Part shown: in pieces, positions 57,701-64,000 of the stretch
Numbering within the stretch: the stretch's first letter is position 1
How the letters are laid out: the number at the start of each line of letters is the position of its first letter
Source: Anthostomella pinea
Taxonomy: Eukaryota > Ascomycota > Sordariomycetes > Xylariales > Xylariaceae
DNA length: 64,000 nt
Direction: 5' to 3'
NCBI GenBank assembly: GCA_963556695.1
Contig: CAUWAG010000010.1
Span: forward strand, 3,348,001 to 3,412,000
Notes under the pieces: generated by a model
Seen by the model: only the letters and a program-made list of their open reading frames with translations
Told to the model about the DNA's origin: nothing
Database searches by the model: none
Made by a program: the position numbers and the translations under genes

Positions 57701-60587
57701 TAACACAAACCAGGCGAATTTGGACGTCAAGTCTGGAGAGTTGAAGCTTCTGCTTGGGGCTTGGCGAGATCGTCTGCCCAACATCTGGGATGACATCACC
57801 GACTGGCAGGATCTGGTTACTTGGCGTCAGCATATCTTTGGCCTAATCAACAGCACCTACCTCCAGCTCTTGCCTCAACAGGGTCAGAACGCGAATGGTG
57901 CCTCGTTTGCATACCGTGGATATCACGAGACGGCGTGGATAATCAACAGATTTGCCCACGTTGCACGCAAGCACAGCCTCCCAGACGTCTGTATCAACCA
58001 ACTCAGTCGAATCTACACTCTGCCCAATATAGAGATCCAGGAAGCCTTTCTGAAGCTGAGAGAGCAGGCGAGATGTCACTACGAGAATCCCGAGGAGCTG
58101 AACAGCGGGTTGGATGTTATCAACAATACCAACCTCAACTACTTCAACAACCAACAGAAGGCGGAGTTCTACACGCTGAAGGGAATGTTTTTGGAAAAGC
58201 TCAACCAGAAAGAGGATGCTGATGGAGCCTACGGCACAGCCCTGTATTACGACATTGGTAAGGCCAAAGCATGGGCCGAATGGGGCTACTTCAATGACCG
58301 GAAGTTCAAGAGCGATCCTACAGACGTTAACTCCGCTCGGCAAGCCGTCACTTCGTATTTGCAGGCCATTGGCAGCTACAAGAGTGGGAAGGCAAGAAAG
58401 CTCATAGCACGCATCCTGTGGCTCCTGAGCTTGGATGACGCGAATGGAACGATAGCTTCAGGCTTTGATGATTACAAGGGGGAGACGCCTGTGTGGTATT
58501 GGATCACCTTCATCCCTCAACTCTTGACTGGCCTTGGTCACAAAGAAGCACCCAAGGTCCACGCGATTCTGCTCAAGATTGCGAAGGCATACCCCCAGTC
58601 TCTGTACTTCCAATTGAGGACAAATCGAGAGGATATGCTGGCCATCAAGAAGAACCAAGAGGCCAAAGAGAAGGCACGTCAGCGTGCCCAATCGGCAGCA
58701 TCCAATGGAAAGCCCAGCAGCTCTCCCTCTCAGACCAAGCAGGAGAACCCTCAGACCAAATCAGAAGCATCGTCCAGGCCCCAAACCTCGAATGGCGAGA
58801 CCAGTGCCCAACCCAAGACAGAGCCGAACGACGCGAGCGGGAATCCCAGTGCACCACATGCGGCTGGCGCCACCCCTGCTCCGAACGGCGAGCAGCAGAC
58901 CGGAAAAGATGGCGCACCATCGACGGCCGGACATAAGAAACCGCCGTGGGAGCTCACCGAGGAGATAATGTCTGTTCTGAAGACTGCCTTCCCTCTGCTT
59001 GCTCTGTCCATGGAAACCATGGTGGACCAGATCCAGAAATTCTTCAAGTGCCCACCTGACGAGGATGCGTACCGACTCATCGTTGCACTTCTCAACGACG
59101 GGCTAGCATACGTCAGTCGAATGCCAGCTTCGTACGCTAGGGATGTCAAACTACCATCGGCCACTGAGACCAACATTACACGCTTCGCAGAGACAATTCT
59201 CCCAGCTCACATCAAGAAATCGTTCGAGGCCGATTTCGTGGCTGTGAAACCCACTATGTACGAGTACATTCACAAGCTACGGAAATGGCGTGACAAGTTT
59301 GAGGAAAAGCTTGACCGCAGGAATCCCCGGGGCTATCTGGAAGTATATTCGCGGCATCTTAGTGAGTTCCGCTATATGAAGTTCGACGACGTTGAAGTCC
59401 CGGGCCAGTACTTGCAGCACAAGGACAAGAATCAGGATTTCATCCGCATCGATCGGTTCTTACCCAACGTGGACCTGATCAGGGGGATTGGGGTGTCACA
59501 CCGGCGCCTCAAGATCCGCGGTCACGACGGCAGTGTCCACGCGTTTGCAGTCCAGCATCCCGCTGCCCGTCACTGTCGTAGGGAAGAGAGGATCCTGCAG
59601 CTATTCCGGCACTTGAACCAGACACTCGCAAAGAAGAAGGAGAGTCGGCGCCGCGACCTGCAGTTTACTGTGCCTCTGATGGTTCCTCTTGCGCCGCATA
59701 TAAGAATCGTGCAAGAAGATACCTCTTCTATCACGTTGCAGGGCATTTATGAGGATCACTGCCGGCGCAATGAAATGCAAAAGGACGAGCCAGTCATGTT
59801 TACTATGGATAAATTGCGCGGGTTAATCGAGCCTAAAGGCACTGTAAGTCATCCTACTCAGTGCGTGTACATCAGGAAAGCAGCTAACCCGTATATTCAG
59901 AAGCAGCCCGAAAACTCGGCCATGGCCCGTCTCGAGGTGTTTACGGCAATTCAGGAGAAATGGGTACCACACACTATCGCCCTCGAGTACTTCCAGAGCA
60001 TCTTCCCCGAGTTCTCCGACTTCTGGCTGTTCCGTCGCAGGCTCTCATACCAGCTTTCTGCGCTGACCTTCATGACGTATGTGCTATACATGACCGGGCG
60101 CTACCCACACAAGATCAACATCGCGCGCGGCTCGGGCAAGATCTGGGGCTCTGAGCTTATGTCGTTCATGCCACCCGGCAAGCCCTTCTTCCACAACCCA
60201 GAACCGGTTCCATTCCGCCTCACGCCCAACCTGCAGACTCTCATGGGCCCTTTGGCCACCGAAGGCATCTTCAGCTGCTCCATAATGGCCATCTCGCGTT
60301 GCCTCACCGAACCCGAGTTTGAGCTTGAGCATGCGCTGACCCTCTTCGTTCGAGACGAGGTTATATTCTGGTTTACCAGTAGCCACCGGACCACTCACCT
60401 CAACGAGAACCAATTGCGTGATACGGTGACGACCAATTGCGATTCAATCGTGAAGCGCGCCGTCACGATTGCCAAGAGCCCTGTAGGCAATCTTCCGGCG
60501 AACCAGACGGTTATCGACCTCATCGCCAGGGCTGTCAACCCCATGAACCTCGCACAGTGCGATTCCCTTTGGATGCCATACCTTTAA
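48790..60587 (+). CDS. TRA1: TRA1, PIKK-like scaffold of SAGA and NuA4
   Basis: Giant pseudokinase that binds activators and recruits the SAGA and NuA4 acetyltransferase complexes (TRRAP in animals); nuclear. Four exons (48790-48841, 48954-49111, 49164-59843, 59901-60587) give 3858 residues, close to the yeast 3744. The start reads [21 protein letters not shown] repeats fill the first two thirds (for example [20 protein letters not shown]). The FAT domain follows, around [12 protein letters not shown] and [14 protein letters not shown], then a disordered Gln/Ser/Pro insert ([19 protein letters not shown]). The PI3K-like domain is near [34 protein letters not shown] and [20 protein letters not shown], and the FATC end is [18 protein letters not shown]. 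The kinase motifs are degenerate, as in all Tra1. The last intron, 57 nt, is stop-free and in frame, so retention would only add 19 residues. Confidence 0.96.
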
Positions 60588-61616
60588 TGGCCTCATTAGC
60601 TACTGTGGTCTTGAAACCACGATTCATTTTTACGTGCGGTACACTGAGATTAGACATGGGAGTACAGCGTGTATTCCCAGCAGCAAGGCGTTCTCGAACG
60701 GAAACATCAAATTGATGACGGTTATGAGGCGGGGTGGAGGTTAGGAGTTTAAGGTGGAAAATCTGCTTCAGGCATGAGGGCCCCTGTATCGAAGATTGTT
60801 GTATTAATTTGAGAGCTTACTCAATTGAGACTATGTATTTGCTGACTCTACTCTGTGGTCCCGTGCTTGTCTGAATGTCTAACCCGGTGCCTTGATAGTC
60901 TAATGTGATTGCCCTTATCCCCTACACTCGTTGACTACGCCCGTGTCTATCCACCGTGTTTGCGTGGCCAGACGGTTTGAACCTTTGAATGTTGTATATT
61001 ACGTTGGGGCCTTGAGCATCAGCCGCGTAGCTACCCGCGAGCCTTGTGGGAGTTAGTCATGTCAGGTATCGTGAGCCCCCTTTTCAGTCCTCTCTTATCT
61101 TCCAGCATCCAGCCTGCCGTCATAGGCTTCTTGCAGACCCTCTCTCAGACCTCGCAGCGGACCAGAAGGCAAGGCACAGGGACTTGGCCCCCAACCCGCA
61201 GCCGGGCCTGGTCGATGTGACCGTGGACCGAAGTTGGTGTTCAGCCAGAGGATGGCGAATAGCCCCCAACACGTCCGTATCGGGATACTTGCCGATTGTT
61301 GCAGCCAGTCACACTGCATCTAGAGGTTCTGTGTTACCGTCTTTGCAGTTCTCGAAGTGCCAATCTGCAAGCCATGAATCCTACGGGACACAGCGCTTGA
61401 TGCTGTGTAGCATTGGGTTCTCACTTTGGCAGTTTGGCTGGGTGTTGCAATGCAACCCCCCTGAGCTTCAAGGTTGCCTTGGACTGCCTCTGCATATTTA
61501 ATTTGGTTGCCTCGCTGGCGGCTGCGGCTCTGCAGGTGTTCCCGCACATTTATTCTAATAGTCGTGCCTTCGCCCGCCACACATCCCTCTTGTGCTTGTA
61601 TTGCAGCGCTGCAACC
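60588..61616. other. intergenic downstream of TRA1
   Basis: About 1 kb between TRA1 and the HET gene. It holds the TRA1 3' untranslated region and the HET promoter. Open frames of up to 150 codons show no family likeness. Confidence 0.5.
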
Positions 61617-63969
61617 ATGCCTCGATACTCGTATCAGTCCTGCCCCCTGGACGATCCAACGAATGATCTCAGAGTCTTGGAGATCCTCAACAATGATCGG
61701 GACACAGTTGAGTGCAGACTGGTGAAGAACCCCAAGGACGAGCCATACGATACGCTTTCGTGGTGTTGGGGTGGAGCGAAGGAGGATGACGAAATTCGAA
61801 TCATACAGGGAGACGAGGTCTACGATTTTCCCTTGCCGTCAAATCTAGTAAATGCCCTGCGAGAGCTCCGTCGCTTTGGGGTGTACAGGATCTGGATCGA
61901 CTTCATCTGCATAGATCAAGTAAACCGCGACGAAAAGAATAAACAAGTGCCGATGATGTCGGTCACCTACGGGAACTCTAGATGTGTATATGCCTGGCTT
62001 GGCGCAGAGGACGAAATCAGCACGCTTGCGATGGATTTCATCGAGGATCGTGTGCTCAACCTCAGAGATTTCGATCGTCTGGTTCAAGACGAGCGCTGTC
62101 AACGAATGGGAAGCGCTATCGAAGCTGATCAAGCGTCCGTGATTTTCTCGCCGGTGGATTGTGCAGGAGATCGCCCTTGCCAAGGAGGCGGTACTTGTCT
62201 GCAGCAACAAATGCATCGGTTGGAAGGATTTCGCCGACGCCATCTCGCTGTTCAACGAAGTCGAGACTGGCACGAGAAGCCTGTCAAATGTGATGAAAAG
62301 CGACGAGGGTCTCAAACATATGCCCGACTTCTTTGGCCACGTCCCGGCCTTTAGTGCGACGAAGCTGGTCGAGGTGACCAACAATCTCTTCCGGCGAGTC
62401 TCCAAGGGCGAACGAGAAGCGAAGTTCAACCTCGAATATCTCATTTCCACGTTCACGGCGCTTGACGCGACAGAACCACGCGACACCATTTATGCCTTGC
62501 TTGCGATCGCAAGAGACACGATACCCAGGGTGAAGCTTGACACGTTCGTGATAAACACCTGGTCGGATTGGGTGAAGAGAAAATTTATCGATCAGATGTC
62601 GCAAAGGGCAACCTCGAAGCCGTACCATGTTGACTATGGGCTTCCATTGTCGGACGTTTACGTGCAGTTTGTCAAGTGGGTTGTTTCCTAGTCGGAGAAA
62701 TCCCGAGCCCTCGATATGATCGTCAGGCCTTGGGCACCCACGCCTCCGGGGTCAGAGGAGCCAGATGATGACGCAAGAAGACATTGGCGCGCTGTCTTTA
62801 ATGAGGCCGAGTCTAAACGGGTGGAGGGAGAGGGTTCATATACCTTGCCCGCCTGGATACCCACTGTGGCCAAAGCAGCCTTTGGGTTGGACGGTTGGGG
62901 AAAGATGAGCCGCAAGAATGCCGACACATTCATTGGGCTCTCTCCAGACCGCAACTATAGTGCAGCTGGGATAAGAACGGTGACAAGCTCTCTTCGGTTC
63001 GAGCAAGGAGTGACCAAGTACAGTGATCAGGAGGAGCTAAATGGGCTTCATTACATCAGCTTATTCGTGGAGTGTTTCGTTCACGACCGAGCTACTCAGT
63101 CAAAGCACCCGTCTCAGCAAGGCAAAAAGGTCCCTGACAAATGGGCGAAGATGGGTCGAAACCCACAACCAGAAGACATGGTCTCAGACGAGTTGATAAG
63201 CACACTCGTCGCAGGCCGCGGAACGTCTGACAGCAACGCACCGAGATACTATGCGCGCCTCATCAGACACGCATTCAAACAAGGAGTGAAGGGTGTTTCT
63301 CTCAACACATCGTCCATCGTATATTGGGGAAACTGCAAGGTTGTGGGCGAGGTCCTGCGGAGAGTCCAGTCGGTGATTTGGAACCGAAGGTTGATGCGGA
63401 CGCAGAACGAGAAGAGGCTCGGGCTCGTGCCAGAGAACACGCAAGACGGAGACTTGATATGCATCCTCTACAGGTGCAGTGCGCCAGTGGTGCTACGTCC
63501 CTTTAAGAAGTCAGCCAGAGAAGTCGAGGACGAGGATCAGACCAGAAAGGAGAGACAAAGGGCCAAAGACGAAGAGAGGCAGAGGCAAGCCGTCATGACC
63601 ATCATTCGAGTATGGAGGAGTCGCCGGCTTGCCAGGCAAACCAAATCTTCGATGTCAACAACCAGTCCAAAACGCAAGCGTAAGCGAGTCGCGACGGAAC
63701 CGGTGGCACCACAGAAGAGGCCGTCGAAAGCCAGTACTTTCTCGTTGAGTGCGACGTCCACCATGCAGGTTCACGATAAGCCAGCCCTCGAGCAGGTTGT
63801 AGAGGACGTAAGCCAGCTACCAGAGAGTAGCACGAGAGTGGCGAAGGAGCCGCTGAAGAGCGATCCGGGCACCTTCTACCAGCTGATTGGCGAGTGTTAT
63901 GTTGACGGAGTGATGAACGGAGAGGCAATTGCAACAGGGACGAAGTCGATGCTCTTCGAGATCAGGTAA
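61617..63969 (+). pseudogene. HET-domain protein, broken by frameshift and stops
   Basis: Heterokaryon-incompatibility family, a fungal self/non-self recognition domain that can trigger cell death. The start MPRYSYQSCPLDDPTNDLRV leads to the three HET blocks: YDTLSWCWGGAKEDDEIRII, VYRIWIDFICIDQVNRDEKN, then a frameshift near 62098-62101. One frame over, the third block reads EWEALSKLIKRP, TGA at 62140-62142 where the family has Trp, and FSRRWIVQEIALAKEAVLVC. The frame then runs through LDATEPRDTIYALLAIARDT and YVQFVKWVVS to a TAG at 62689-62691, with SEKSRALDMIVRPWAPTPPG (a usual post-HET block) right after it. The tail has a basic, coiled region (TRKERQRAKDEERQRQAVMT, PKRKRKRV) and the usual C-terminal FYQLIGECYVDGVMNGEAIA. 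The two stops fit G:C to A:T changes. A first-frame truncated protein of about 160-245 residues could still be made. Confidence 0.85.
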
Positions 63970-64000
63970 TCTCGGGTGGGGAGAGACCAGTTCGTGCGAA

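Overview
The window is nuclear DNA of a filamentous ascomycete (Pezizomycotina; a Sordariomycete is my guess, not shown). The reasons are short introns of about 45-130 bp with GT-AG borders and CTGAC/CTAAC branch points, and fungal families such as HET, DUF3433, an AA11 chitin LPMO and an intron-containing TRA1. Also typical are old gene copies broken by stops, frameshifts and transposons. All protein calls are homology from memory; no search was run.

Layout. 0.3-22.9 kb is a conserved housekeeping block: seryl-tRNA synthetase (-), a Rheb GTPase (-), a WAPL cohesin-release protein (-), uracil phosphoribosyltransferase FUR1 (+), elongation factor Elf1 (-), a GTP-cyclohydrolase-II-like URC1 protein (+), a small unknown spliced gene (+), ribosomal protein eS1 (+), a Rab18-like GTPase (+) and a mitochondrial alpha/beta hydrolase (-). 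23.3-46 kb is an accessory, decaying region. It holds a 5'-truncated MFS transporter pseudogene, a frameshifted F-box-like gene and a relic resembling the AIM6 family. It also holds an intact secreted copper amine oxidase and a DUF3433 membrane-protein pseudogene split by a 2.2 kb pogo-type transposon. A poorly resolved spliced locus, an AA11 LPMO and two short non-autonomous transposons (a 218 bp TA-flanked MITE and a 542 bp hAT-like AT-rich element) complete it. 46.6-60.6 kb returns to conserved genes: an AIG2-like gamma-glutamylcyclotransferase (-) and the 11.8 kb TRA1 gene (+). 61.6-64 kb is a broken HET-domain gene.

How the genes work together. FUR1 and the URC1-like gene, separated only by ELF1, suggest partial clustering of the uracil (URC) catabolic route, in which uracil is first made into UMP. 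The amine oxidase and the LPMO are secreted copper enzymes of nutrient acquisition. The rest act in general cell functions: translation, growth signalling, chromatin and transcription, and membrane traffic.

Most striking are a precise pogo insertion whose removal on paper restores the host reading frame, 4 nt and 9 nt micro-exons in URC1, two transposons defined here from terminal repeats and target duplications, and the run of pseudogenes at 23-26 kb. I found no convincing wholly new multi-gene system.
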